Below, in pieces: positions 24,653 to 31,911 of a stretch of 64,000 bases of DNA. Position numbers and translations under genes: made by a program. Each line of letters opens with the position of its first letter. The stretch's first letter is position 1. Below the pieces are notes generated by a model. The model was not told the origin of the DNA and made no database searches. It worked only from the letters and a program-made list of their open reading frames with translations. Origin of the DNA: Oscillospiraceae bacterium (GTDB taxonomy: Bacteria; Bacillota; Clostridia; Oscillospirales; Ruminococcaceae); the NCBI GenBank assembly GCA_025757985.1, contig CP107210.1, positions 1,550,001 through 1,614,000 of the forward strand. Direction: 5' to 3'.

Positions 24653-26065
24653 ATGATAGAACAGCTCATTGCCGAAGCAACGGAATGTGATTTCAAAGTT
24701 GCTCTCGAAACAAAAAAGCCAAAAAGCTGGTTAAAAAGTGTCAGTGCCTTTTCCAATGGGATCGGCGGCACTCTGTTTTTCGGAGTCTCTGATGACCGGG
24801 AGCCTATCGGCTTGTCCGATGTTCAAAAGGATGCTGAAGCGATCAGCCGCTTAATCAAAGAACGTATCACACCATTACCGCAGTTTATCTTAAAGCCATT
24901 GCAGGAAGATGGTAAAAACCTGTTGGCTCTGGAGGTTTCTCCTGGCCGCAGCACCCCATACTATTACAAGGCAGACGGAGTAATGGAAGCATACATCCGT
25001 GTTGGAAATGAAAGCGTAATTGCACCGGATTACATTGTGAATGAACTGATCTTAAAGGGAACCAATCAGTCCTTTGACACCTTAACAACAGAAGCTGTGA
25101 AAAAGGATTACAGCTTCACACTCCTGGAGGCAACCTATCTGGAACGAACCGGCCTCCGCTTCGAGCCATCCGATTATGTCTCATTCGGTTTGGCTGACAA
25201 AAATGGGTTCCTGACCAATGCCGGAAAGCTCATGACCGATCAGCACACAGTTTATAACTCCCGTATGTTCTGTACCCGGTGGAATGGCTTGGAAAAAGGC
25301 TCTATCTTTGATGATGCGCTGGACGATAAGGAATACGAGGGGAATTTGATTTATTTACTGAAAAGCGGCAGTGAATTTATTCGCAATAATTCCAAAGTCC
25401 GTTTTGCCAAAGAAGCTCAGTATCGGGTAGACAAGCCGGATTATGCTGAACGAGCTGTAACAGAGGCTCTTGTCAACGCTCTCATCCATCGTGATTATAT
25501 TGTGCTTGGCAGCGAAGTCCACATTGATATGTTTGATGATCGGGTGGAAATCACATCTCCGGGCGGTATGTTTGGCGGCGGCTCAATTCAGGAATACGAT
25601 ATTTACAGTATTCGTTCGATGCGACGAAACCCTGTGATCGCTGACCTGTTCCACCGCATGAAGTACATGGAACGCCGTGGAAGTGGTCTGCGCAAAATCG
25701 TCAGTGAAACTGAAAAGCTGCCTGGATACACAGAGGCATATAAGCCCGAATTTTCCTCAACAGCGACAGATTTCAGAGTCATCTTGAAAAATGTAAACTA
25801 CAACTTAGAGGGTGACGCCCACCAAGTTATCCACCAAGTTACCCACCAAGTTATTGAACTATCAACGGTATCCAAACAGATTTTGACTTTTTGCACAACA
25901 CCAAAATCCAAGAAAGAGCTTGCAGTATTTTGCGGCTTCAAAGATTTAAGAAACTTCACTTTGAAACATATCAATCCGCTTTTAGAATCCGGGCAATTAG
26001 AAATGACTATTCCCGATAAACCTAAAAGTCGCAATCAAAAATATATTACAGTTCGTTCCGAATAA
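24653..26065 (+). CDS. AlbA/Schlafen-type ATP-binding protein (RecG-related, AAA_4 domain) with C-terminal winged helix
   Basis: 470 residues. N-terminal AlbA_2/Schlafen-like domain: FKVALETKKPKSWLKSVSAF, then SNGIGGTLFFGVSDD, then an HATPase_c_4-like segment (AVTEALVNALIHRDYI, GGMFGGGSIQEYD, RRNPVIADLFHRMKYMERRG). The C-terminal 75 residues look like a winged-helix domain. In between are three tandem copies of a 12-bp unit (about 25819-25851) encoding HQV-(I/T). AGGAGG precedes ATG at 24653. Inserted opposite to the transfer genes, so it is cargo. Such proteins act as regulators and sometimes in phage defence; its role here is unknown. Confidence 0.75.
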   Translation: MIEQLIAEATECDFKVALETKKPKSWLKSVSAFSNGIGGTLFFGVSDDREPIGLSDVQKDAEAISRLIKERITPLPQFILKPLQEDGKNLLALEVSPGRSTPYYYKADGVMEAYIRVGNESVIAPDYIVNELILKGTNQSFDTLTTEAVKKDYSFTLLEATYLERTGLRFEPSDYVSFGLADKNGFLTNAGKLMTDQHTVYNSRMFCTRWNGLEKGSIFDDALDDKEYEGNLIYLLKSGSEFIRNNSKVRFAKEAQYRVDKPDYAERAVTEALVNALIHRDYIVLGSEVHIDMFDDRVEITSPGGMFGGGSIQEYDIYSIRSMRRNPVIADLFHRMKYMERRGSGLRKIVSETEKLPGYTEAYKPEFSSTATDFRVILKNVNYNLEGDAHQVIHQVTHQVIELSTVSKQILTFCTTPKSKKELAVFCGFKDLRNFTLKHINPLLESGQLEMTIPDKPKSRNQKYITVRSE

Positions 26066-26139
26066 ACAGAGAAGCAGGGCATTGGGTCTCATCTCCCATT
26101 GTCCTGCTTCTTTTTCATTCCAAATTATATTCACATCAT

Positions 26140-26439
26140 TTACCCATACACCCAATCCTGTATCGCAAATTTCAAACTCTGCACCTTTCCCAGCAGCCAG
26201 ATCGCAGCCAGCGGCAGCCCCATCGGGCTAATCAAAAATGCCATAACCAGCAAAATCACACCATTCTGCGGGGAATAGGTAATCAGCACAGCCACGCCAA
26301 GCAGAGCAATTACCGTGCTTAGTAGACCAAGCACCAGACCGGATATGTAGATCAGCCCCGTGCAGAGCCAGACAAAAAGCGTCAACACCAAAATGACCGG
26401 TGCAGTTACGATCATCAGCAGACATTTCAAAATCTTCAT
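26140..26439 (-). CDS. CD1845-family small membrane protein
   Basis: 99 residues, two or three hydrophobic helices (MKILKCLLMIVTAPVILVLT; then LVLGLLSTVIALLGVAVLI; a later hydrophobic stretch), ending KFAIQDWVYG. ATG at 26437-26439 overlaps the end of the truncated coupling protein gene. This family is encoded in the transfer region of Tn1549/CTn-type ICEs, normally several genes downstream of virD4, so its position immediately after a truncated virD4 supports a large internal deletion. Confidence 0.7.
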   Translation of the reverse strand: MKILKCLLMIVTAPVILVLTLFVWLCTGLIYISGLVLGLLSTVIALLGVAVLITYSPQNGVILLVMAFLISPMGLPLAAIWLLGKVQSLKFAIQDWVYG

Positions 26440-27329
26440 TTCTGTTCCTCCTTCCAACGCTCCAGATACTGTTTGCATACCGGAGCCTCATAATGGATAT
26501 ATCCGATAAGGGCACAGTACAGAAGCGTTTCTGCCTTGACCCAGAAATCGTCCCCGGCTTTTCCCTCGCCTTTGGTATTGGCGATCAGCGTTGTCACCAG
26601 CTTCAAAATATCCTTTTCGCTGTGAATATACGCAAATGGATTATAGTGCATGGATTTTTTGAAATTGATGGTGTTCAACACTTTGATACGATACGGTTCA
26701 TAAATGACTTTGCCATTTTTATCTTTTACTGGCTTCCCGTCCTTCCCCAGCTTGGGCGCACCCCTTTGGAGCATTTTTCCGCACTCCACCAGAATTGTTC
26801 CCTTCGGGTCCGTCACAACATAGGAGCTGTGCATCTGCATCAGATTCGGTTTGAGCCAGAAGCGGGTCTTACCGGAACCGGAGCCGCCAATCACCAGTAC
26901 ATTTTTGTTTCTGGCAGTCTTTGGGTCCTTGGGGCGGCTGTTCATGGTCAGGCTCTCCGTTTTCGTCAGAATCACATTGTTCTGAAATACAGGATCAACG
27001 TAAGGTGCAATATCCTCACGGGTTCCCCAGCGGGCCGAACCATATTCCAAACCATGTCGATATTTCTTGGCGTTCTTGCTTTTAAGATACACCGCCAGCC
27101 TCAGACTGCCTCCACAGCACAGCCCTACCAACAAGTCCAATGGATGCAGGCTTGGCCAGAAACTTTCCAGCGCTCCAGGCAGAACCGCAATCAGCGAAAG
27201 AAACTTTTCTGAAGCATCCGCCCCTTGTGCCATTCGCCATGCCTCTCCAAAATTGGTAGCAAACAGTCCCATCAGGATATACGGCATATTCAGCAAAATG
27301 AGCTTTTTGATGTCCAATGTCTTTTTCAT
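26436..27329 (-). pseudogene. VirD4/TraG-type coupling protein, 3'-truncated
   Basis: 297 residues instead of about 600. It has the N-terminal membrane segments, the Walker A loop VIGGSGSGKTRFWLKPNL, VVTDPKGTILVE and the family segment FWVKAETLLYCALIGYIHYEAP, and then abruptly ends PVCKQYLERWKEEQK-stop. Walker B, the DEF(A)NIGQIP region and the rest of the ATPase are absent. The new C-terminus overlaps the CD1845-family gene by 4 bp. Best explanation: a deletion joined mid-virD4 to the 3' end of a distant transfer gene, removing Maff2, VirB6, PrgI, VirB4 and peptidase genes. ATPase function should be lost. Confidence 0.85.
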
Positions 27330-27826
27330 CGTTCCAGCTCCTTTCGCTTGGTGCGATCCACCACAGCATTTTTAACCATCTCTTTGAACTGGTTAAGTTT
27401 TGCCAGTACGGACGAGCGCTCTGTTTTCGTTGCCTTTTTGACTTTTTTGTTGGTGTACTCTGTAAAAGCTGCTGTCAGAGCATCTGCATCACGGCCTTTG
27501 AAAAAAATCAGGTACTTTGGCGGAGAACTGCTGCGGTCCTTTTTCACCGCATAATCCACACCATATTTCCGGGCGATTTTCTCAAACTCCTTGATAGAGG
27601 GGTCTGTGATCTCAATGTTGGATATTCCCTGATTCTGCCCGACAAGCTGCTTCACAGTCTGTTTTCCATGCGGAACAACCGGCGCATCACGGCTTCTCTG
27701 TTTTTCCAGCTTCTTTTCCTTTCGATGTGCCATGTACTTGCTTATGGCAGCCTTAAACATTCTGCCGGTAAACTTTGTTCCACTGACAACCAGCGTCAAA
27801 GTTCTGTTTTCCACTTCTTCCTGCAT
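27326..27826 (-). CDS. pcfB: PcfB family protein
   Basis: 166 residues starting MQEEVENRTLTLVVSGTKFT. PcfB (DUF3801) is encoded directly upstream of the coupling protein in pCF10- and Tn1549-like systems. Contains a basic helical stretch (AAISKYMAHRKEKKLEKQR) and an ISNIEITDPSIKEFEKIARK segment. ATG at 27824-27826 lies 8 nt after GGAGG; it overlaps virD4 by 4 bp. It probably belonged to the relaxosome/coupling interface, now without a full VirD4. Confidence 0.8.
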   Translation of the reverse strand: MQEEVENRTLTLVVSGTKFTGRMFKAAISKYMAHRKEKKLEKQRSRDAPVVPHGKQTVKQLVGQNQGISNIEITDPSIKEFEKIARKYGVDYAVKKDRSSSPPKYLIFFKGRDADALTAAFTEYTNKKVKKATKTERSSVLAKLNQFKEMVKNAVVDRTKRKELER

Positions 27827-27924
27827 TTTCAACGCCTCCTTTCCACGAAGTTTGCAGGGAATCTCATTTTTGCTAAGGCGGAACCACCAGCCGCCGCAGA
27901 AGATAACGCTTCATACCGCCCTCC

Positions 27925-28236
27925 TTAGCGTAACTGGTCAGTACGGTCATAGTGCAGATTGCCCTGACGCACCTTTGCGTGGCTCAAAATCTTAATCTGC
28001 CCCTTTTCCTGACTATCCAGTGCTTTTTCATAACCGGTATCCGACAGGAACAGGCGGGTTCGTTCGCCTTTCCAGCCAACAGGGGAATCGTTCGTCAGCA
28101 CATCAAAAATAATCATGTGCCGGGTGTCCTCGGCAAACCGTTGCAAATCCATGTATTCGTGGCCGTGGTAGTTCTGCGCCCCGGCCTTGAGGCGCATTTC
28201 CTCCATCAGCTGGCCCACAGTCTTACGCTCAGGCAT
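27925..28236 (-). CDS. DUF5720-like element protein, copy A
   Basis: 103 residues starting MPERKTVGQLMEEMRLKAGA. Its core (TRHMIIFDVLTNDSP, ERTRLFLSDTGYEKALDSQE, GQIKILSHAKVR) is paralogous to the protein at 29800-30075. AAAGGAGG precedes ATG at 28234-28236. No enzymatic motif is visible. A 13-codon mini-ORF follows at about 27874-27915 before pcfB. Function unknown; typical of the replication/transfer block. Confidence 0.7.
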   Translation of the reverse strand: MPERKTVGQLMEEMRLKAGAQNYHGHEYMDLQRFAEDTRHMIIFDVLTNDSPVGWKGERTRLFLSDTGYEKALDSQEKGQIKILSHAKVRQGNLHYDRTDQLR

Positions 28237-28591
28237 GGCGCGCACCTCCTTTCCCACGCCCCTGGCCCTTCACGGTCAGGATGCCGTCCAGGGTGGTGGC
28301 GGTAATCCGCAGGCGCTCGGCGGTGGCAATGTCATTCTTCACGATCTCGTCGATGCCGTGGCCGCAGACCACCAGCACATGGGAACGGCGCAGGTAGTCC
28401 CGCGCCATATCCAGACCGTCCTTGTGTTCCTGGGGAATGTCGTCCTTGAGGAAGGTGGGCAGGAACAGCACCGGGCAGATGGGCGAATACCCGGCGTCGT
28501 ACACCTGACGGCAGTAGGCCGCAGCGTTCTCGGCGTTCTCATACTGGCTGTTGCTCCAGGGAGCCGTAATGTAAGCAAGGGGTCGTTTCAT
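28229..28591 (-). CDS. DUF4406/DUF7768-like nucleoside deoxyribosyltransferase-fold protein
   Basis: 120 residues. MKRPLAYITAPWSNSQYENA plus VYDAGYSPICPVLFLPTFL and SHVLVVCGHGIDEIVKNDIATAE follow the fold of nucleoside 2-deoxyribosyltransferase-related proteins, which sense or modify nucleotide-like ligands. Catalysis is not demonstrated. It overlaps the following DUF5720-like gene by 8 bp and lies in the replication/partition block of element 1. Confidence 0.65.
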   Translation of the reverse strand: MKRPLAYITAPWSNSQYENAENAAAYCRQVYDAGYSPICPVLFLPTFLKDDIPQEHKDGLDMARDYLRRSHVLVVCGHGIDEIVKNDIATAERLRITATTLDGILTVKGQGRGKGGARHA

Positions 28592-28639
28592 GGCAAAATC
28601 CTTTCTCCCGGTGTATCCGGGCAGCAGAAAAGCGGCTGT

Positions 28640-29518
28640 TTACCAGCCGCCTGCATACATATCGTGGTTGACTTGTGCAGTGTAGTGGTTGCTGATCGTG
28701 GTCGGCGCGTTGAACAGCACCGCAAGCAGATACTGCTTCATGTTGCGGACCTCGGTGGTGTTTTTCTGTAAGCTGTCCATGACAAACCGGATATGCTCGC
28801 TGTCCAGCTTCAAAAAACGGGAGCGCACCACCTCATGGGGGAAGTCACTGCCAGCGATCCGGGTGGTTTTCCGCTTGGCGCAGACAGTCTCCACCATCAG
28901 CTCCACAATCTCGTCCAGGTCCTCCCGGTAGGTGGTAAACTCCCGGCACAGGTGGTCATACTCGATGTTCTCCAGAATCAAATCCCGATAACTTTCCATC
29001 TCTGAGACAGACATCGCATCCCTTCCTTTCCGTTCCGGCAGCTGTGCTGCCGCTGGCTCCCGGAAGGGAATAGAATCGGTACTTGATCCATAAGTAATTG
29101 TTTTTTCTGTATTTGATTTCTCTATATTTAATTCTGCGGGCTTTTCCGTATCCGGTTTATCCAGATACGGGTTTTCCGTATCTGGTGAAGCCATATCCGG
29201 CTGGGGCGTATCCGGGTTCTTCGGCTGTGGCTGCTCATATATGACATACTCCGTATCACTGATGCGTCCCTGGCGGTCACGCAGTTTGTGCCGCACAATG
29301 TAACCGGCAGCCTCCAATTCCCGCAACGCAGCGCCTATGGCATCCACGCCCTCCTTACAAATCTTTGCAAGACCACGGGTGGTGTAATTCCAGTCCTCTG
29401 GCAAAGACAGCATCATGGAAAGCAGCCCCTTGGCTTTTAACGACAGATTTGCATTTCGTAAATGATGATTGCTCATCACGGTATAATCACGGGTCCGTTC
29501 AATGCGAAAAACGGCCAT
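28640..29518 (-). CDS. DUF6017 replication-initiator-like protein with N-terminal helix-turn-helix
   Basis: 292 residues starting MAVFRIERTRDYTVMSNHHL. The N-terminal about 95 residues form a RepA_N/winged-helix region (NANLSLKAKGLLSMMLSLPE, LAKICKEGVDAIGAALRELEAAGYI). The middle is a low-complexity stretch of repeated P-D-T-x-x-P units. The C-terminal DUF6017 domain follows (EYDHLCREFTTYREDLDEIVELM). Present in Tn1549-type ICEs, where it is thought to start element replication after excision. Confidence 0.75.
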   Translation of the reverse strand: MAVFRIERTRDYTVMSNHHLRNANLSLKAKGLLSMMLSLPEDWNYTTRGLAKICKEGVDAIGAALRELEAAGYIVRHKLRDRQGRISDTEYVIYEQPQPKNPDTPQPDMASPDTENPYLDKPDTEKPAELNIEKSNTEKTITYGSSTDSIPFREPAAAQLPERKGRDAMSVSEMESYRDLILENIEYDHLCREFTTYREDLDEIVELMVETVCAKRKTTRIAGSDFPHEVVRSRFLKLDSEHIRFVMDSLQKNTTEVRNMKQYLLAVLFNAPTTISNHYTAQVNHDMYAGGW

Positions 29519-29584
29519 CGACCTCACTCCTTCCGAATTTTGGGTACAAAAAACCGCAATCCTCATTCCAAAGAATTGCGGTGT

Positions 29585-29776
29585 TCAACACTTTTCAAAT
29601 TTTCTTGCATAGAACCAAAACAGCGGCTTTTGAAGACGCGCCTCTGCAAATGGCTCCTCCTGGGCGAAAGGAAGTGTTTGCATCACGCGGTCAATATCCG
29701 TTGTATCCATGTCATGCTGAGATTTGCAATCTTCCCGGATTGCTTCTTGAATTTCCTTTACCGTACACATAGTCAT
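29585..29776 (-). CDS. Small element protein of unknown function
   Basis: 63 residues, MTMCTVKEIQEAIREDCKSQ to ending FYARKFEKC, preceded by GAAAGGAAAGGA. Acidic N-terminal half, no membrane segment. It lies between two conserved ICE genes on the same strand with a good ribosome binding site, which supports coding. I do not recognise the family. Confidence 0.55.
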   Translation of the reverse strand: MTMCTVKEIQEAIREDCKSQHDMDTTDIDRVMQTLPFAQEEPFAEARLQKPLFWFYARKFEKC

Positions 29777-29799
29777 TCCTTTCCTTTCGTTGTATGGGT

Positions 29800-30075
29800 T
29801 TATGAGCGGCGGCGTTTTCCCGGTTTGAAATCGAGGATATGTCCCTCAATCACACGAGCGTAACGCTTGATCTTGATCTCCCGGCGCTGCTGGCTTTGCA
29901 GAGCGGCCTGATACCCGTCCTCGGTCAAAAACAGCCGCATTTCCTCTCCGGGACTGCCGTAAGCTGCGCTGGGACGCAGGACGGAAAACTCAATCATCCA
30001 GCGTGTGTCATCCCAAAACCTCTCTACGGCGAGAATGTTGTGTCCTTTCAGCTCACGGGCTGAAATATCCCTCAT
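29800..30075 (-). CDS. DUF5720-like element protein, copy B
   Basis: 91 residues, MRDISARELKGHNILAVERF, then TRWMIEFSVLRPSA, EEMRLFLTEDGYQAALQSQQ, REIKIKRYARVIEG. Paralogue of 27925-28236, sharing the MI-F-VL, RLFL--GY--AL-SQ and IKI----RV positions. Shine-Dalgarno GGAGCC lies upstream. Retention of two copies in one element suggests a distinct role for each, but no function is known. Confidence 0.65.
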   Translation of the reverse strand: MRDISARELKGHNILAVERFWDDTRWMIEFSVLRPSAAYGSPGEEMRLFLTEDGYQAALQSQQRREIKIKRYARVIEGHILDFKPGKRRRS

Positions 30076-30087
30076 AGGCGGCTCCTT

Positions 30088-31014
30088 TCATCGTTCCTGG
30101 TCTCTCTGACGCTTTTTCTGCCATGCCTCCAGCAGCTTGATGATGGTTTCCTGCATCCGCTGGGGCGTATAGCTTTTAGGGAAATACTTCCGCAAGGTGT
30201 CAGAGGTAAATGTCACTCGGTCCAGATCGCTTTTCTTTTCCTCACCCATGATGACACGCATCATATCGAGGGTCAGATGCCCCTCCTGACTGTATTTCTT
30301 GAGCCGCTGGGCTTGAGAAAGAGAAGGGGTAGCCTGTTCGCTGTCCATTGCGTCCAACAGGTCTACCTGTTCCTCCTTTTTGAGAAAGGACAGCTCATAG
30401 GCAGGGTTCAGGGCAATCTTCTTTTCATCCACCATGTCCAGCAGTTCGGGAATCAACTCTGTCAGACGGATATAGCGCTGAATTTGATTTCTGCTTGAAC
30501 CAGCCTGCTGAGCCAATATTTCATCGGCTCTCAACTTCGTCCCAACTTGGGACGAAGTTAAATCAACTCGCTCTCCCTGATGTTTCATGGCGTCCAGCTT
30601 CATCTTGTAGGCAAAGGCTCTTTCACTTGGGAGCAAGCTTTCTCGTTGCAAATTGCTGTCAACCATAATGATCGTGGCGGCATCATCATCCAAATCCCGA
30701 ACAATGACTGGCATGGTCTCCTTGTCTGCCAGTTCACTGGCTCTGTGCCGCCTGTGTCCGGCTACCAGCTCATAACCGCCCTCTGGGTCCGGTCGAGCAA
30801 TCGCCGGAACCAGAACGCCATACTGCTTGATACTGTCAGCGGTCTCCATCATGGCTTCGTCATCCTTGACTTTGAATGGGTGGTTCCTAAAGGGATGCAG
30901 CTCAGACAGCGGAATCTCCTGAATCTTTTCCAGCTTTGCATCTTGACGGCCTTCTTCGGTGGAGAATAGATCATCTACCGAGGCCAGCTCTATTTTTTTC
31001 GCGCTGCTTTTCAA
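30088..31014 (-). CDS. parB: ParB/Spo0J-type partition protein
   Basis: 308 residues. N-terminal ParB nuclease/CTPase domain (LSELHPFRNHPFKVKDDE, GGYELVAGHRRHRASELA with the GxRR box), a central KorB/HTH region (ILAQQAGSSRNQIQRYIRLTEL), and a C-terminal dimerisation region ending KKRQRDQER. It overlaps parA by 44 bp. Likely binds parS, for which 31819-31842 is a candidate, and stabilises the excised circular element or aids replication. Confidence 0.88.
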   Translation of the reverse strand: MKSSAKKIELASVDDLFSTEEGRQDAKLEKIQEIPLSELHPFRNHPFKVKDDEAMMETADSIKQYGVLVPAIARPDPEGGYELVAGHRRHRASELADKETMPVIVRDLDDDAATIIMVDSNLQRESLLPSERAFAYKMKLDAMKHQGERVDLTSSQVGTKLRADEILAQQAGSSRNQIQRYIRLTELIPELLDMVDEKKIALNPAYELSFLKKEEQVDLLDAMDSEQATPSLSQAQRLKKYSQEGHLTLDMMRVIMGEEKKSDLDRVTFTSDTLRKYFPKSYTPQRMQETIIKLLEAWQKKRQRDQER

Positions 31015-31792
31015 GTTTCAACACCTCCTTCGTCAGATTTCGATACCCCTCTGCCACTTTGCCGCCAGGGTCATGGGCGAAAATACTTTTTCCCTCTGCG
31101 CTAATTTCCTTTGCCCGGACAGAGTGGGGGATCTCTGTGCCGAATACTTTGATCTTGCTGCCATAGGTCTCACGCAGGAGCGCGGAGATCTCTTTGGCAA
31201 AGTTGGTTCGGCTGTCCACCATCGTCAGCAGGATACCGTCTATCTGGAGCTTGGGGTTGATCTGCCGCTTTACCTTGTTTACCGTGGAGAGCAGCTGTTC
31301 CAGTCCTTTGGCGGGCAGATACTCTGCCTGAACGGGAATTATGATCCTGTTCGCAGCGGCCAGCGCATTGACTGTGAGCATACCCAGGGAGGGCTGGCAG
31401 TCGATGAGGATATGGGAGTATTGCCCCTTCAGCGTGTCCAGATATTGCCGCAAGATAGTCTCACGGCTCATGGCGTTTACCAGGGATACCTCCATACCGG
31501 ATAACTGGATGTCCGCAGGCATCAGGTCAACGCCTTCTGCATGATGCAGAATACCTTCTCCGGGGCGTATAGGCTGATCCATCAGAATTTTGCCCATTGC
31601 ATCCGACAGTGTAAATGGCAGCTTGTCCGGTTGCGGATTTCCCAAGCTGATTGTCAGGCTTCCTTGCGGGTCCCCGTCAATCAGAAGCACTTTCTTTCCG
31701 GCCTGTGCCAGACCTATTCCCAAGTTCGCACAGGTTGTTGTTTTGCCAACGCCGCCTTTCTGGTTGGCGATGGCGATGATTTGCGTGTTCAA
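30971..31792 (-). CDS. parA: ParA-family partition ATPase
   Basis: 273 residues. Deviant Walker A KGGVGKTTTCANLG at residues 11-24, Walker A' ILIDCQPSLGML and the C-terminal DNA-binding helices of ParA/Soj. TTG start at 31790-31792 is supported by AGGAGGAGG 6 nt upstream; no ATG is suitably placed. First gene of the parAB-replication block. It follows the terminator and palindrome that close the element 2 recombinase/tail region. Confidence 0.88.
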   Translation of the reverse strand: MNTQIIAIANQKGGVGKTTTCANLGIGLAQAGKKVLLIDGDPQGSLTISLGNPQPDKLPFTLSDAMGKILMDQPIRPGEGILHHAEGVDLMPADIQLSGMEVSLVNAMSRETILRQYLDTLKGQYSHILIDCQPSLGMLTVNALAAANRIIIPVQAEYLPAKGLEQLLSTVNKVKRQINPKLQIDGILLTMVDSRTNFAKEISALLRETYGSKIKVFGTEIPHSVRAKEISAEGKSIFAHDPGGKVAEGYRNLTKEVLKLEKQREKNRAGLGR

Positions 31793-31818
31793 ATAAACCT
31801 CCTCCTTCTACAAAAAAT

Positions 31819-31842
31819 ATCCCTATTCCGAAAAATAGGGAT
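31819..31842. repeat. 24-bp palindrome upstream of parA (candidate parS or operator)
   Basis: ATCCCTATT-ccgaaa-AATAGGGAT: perfect 9-bp arms, 27 bp before the parA start codon. Not followed by a T-run, so it is more likely a protein-binding site than a terminator. Confidence 0.55.
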
Positions 31843-31880
31843 GAAAAAAGCCGCTTACTCAAATAAATGAATAAACGGCT
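31843..31880 (-). terminator. Terminator after the recombinase/tail gene
   Basis: AGCCG and CGGCT (31849-31853 with 31876-31880), with weak inner pairing. On the minus strand the hairpin is followed by TTTTTTCAT. It begins 32 bp after the recombinase stop. Confidence 0.6.
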
Positions 31881-31911
31881 ATGTAAGAAATATTCGATTG
31901 TAAGTAAAGTT

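Noticed and set aside
27840..27924. 13-codon mini-ORF before pcfB with a good Shine-Dalgarno
   Set aside because: Too short to support a product; noted only as a possible leader peptide.
7276..31880. Shared ATAAACGGCT at about 7277-7286 (reverse) and 31871-31880 as possible att repeats of element 1
   Set aside because: Only 10 bp, and the right copy is one arm of a recombinase terminator hairpin. Insufficient for an attachment site.
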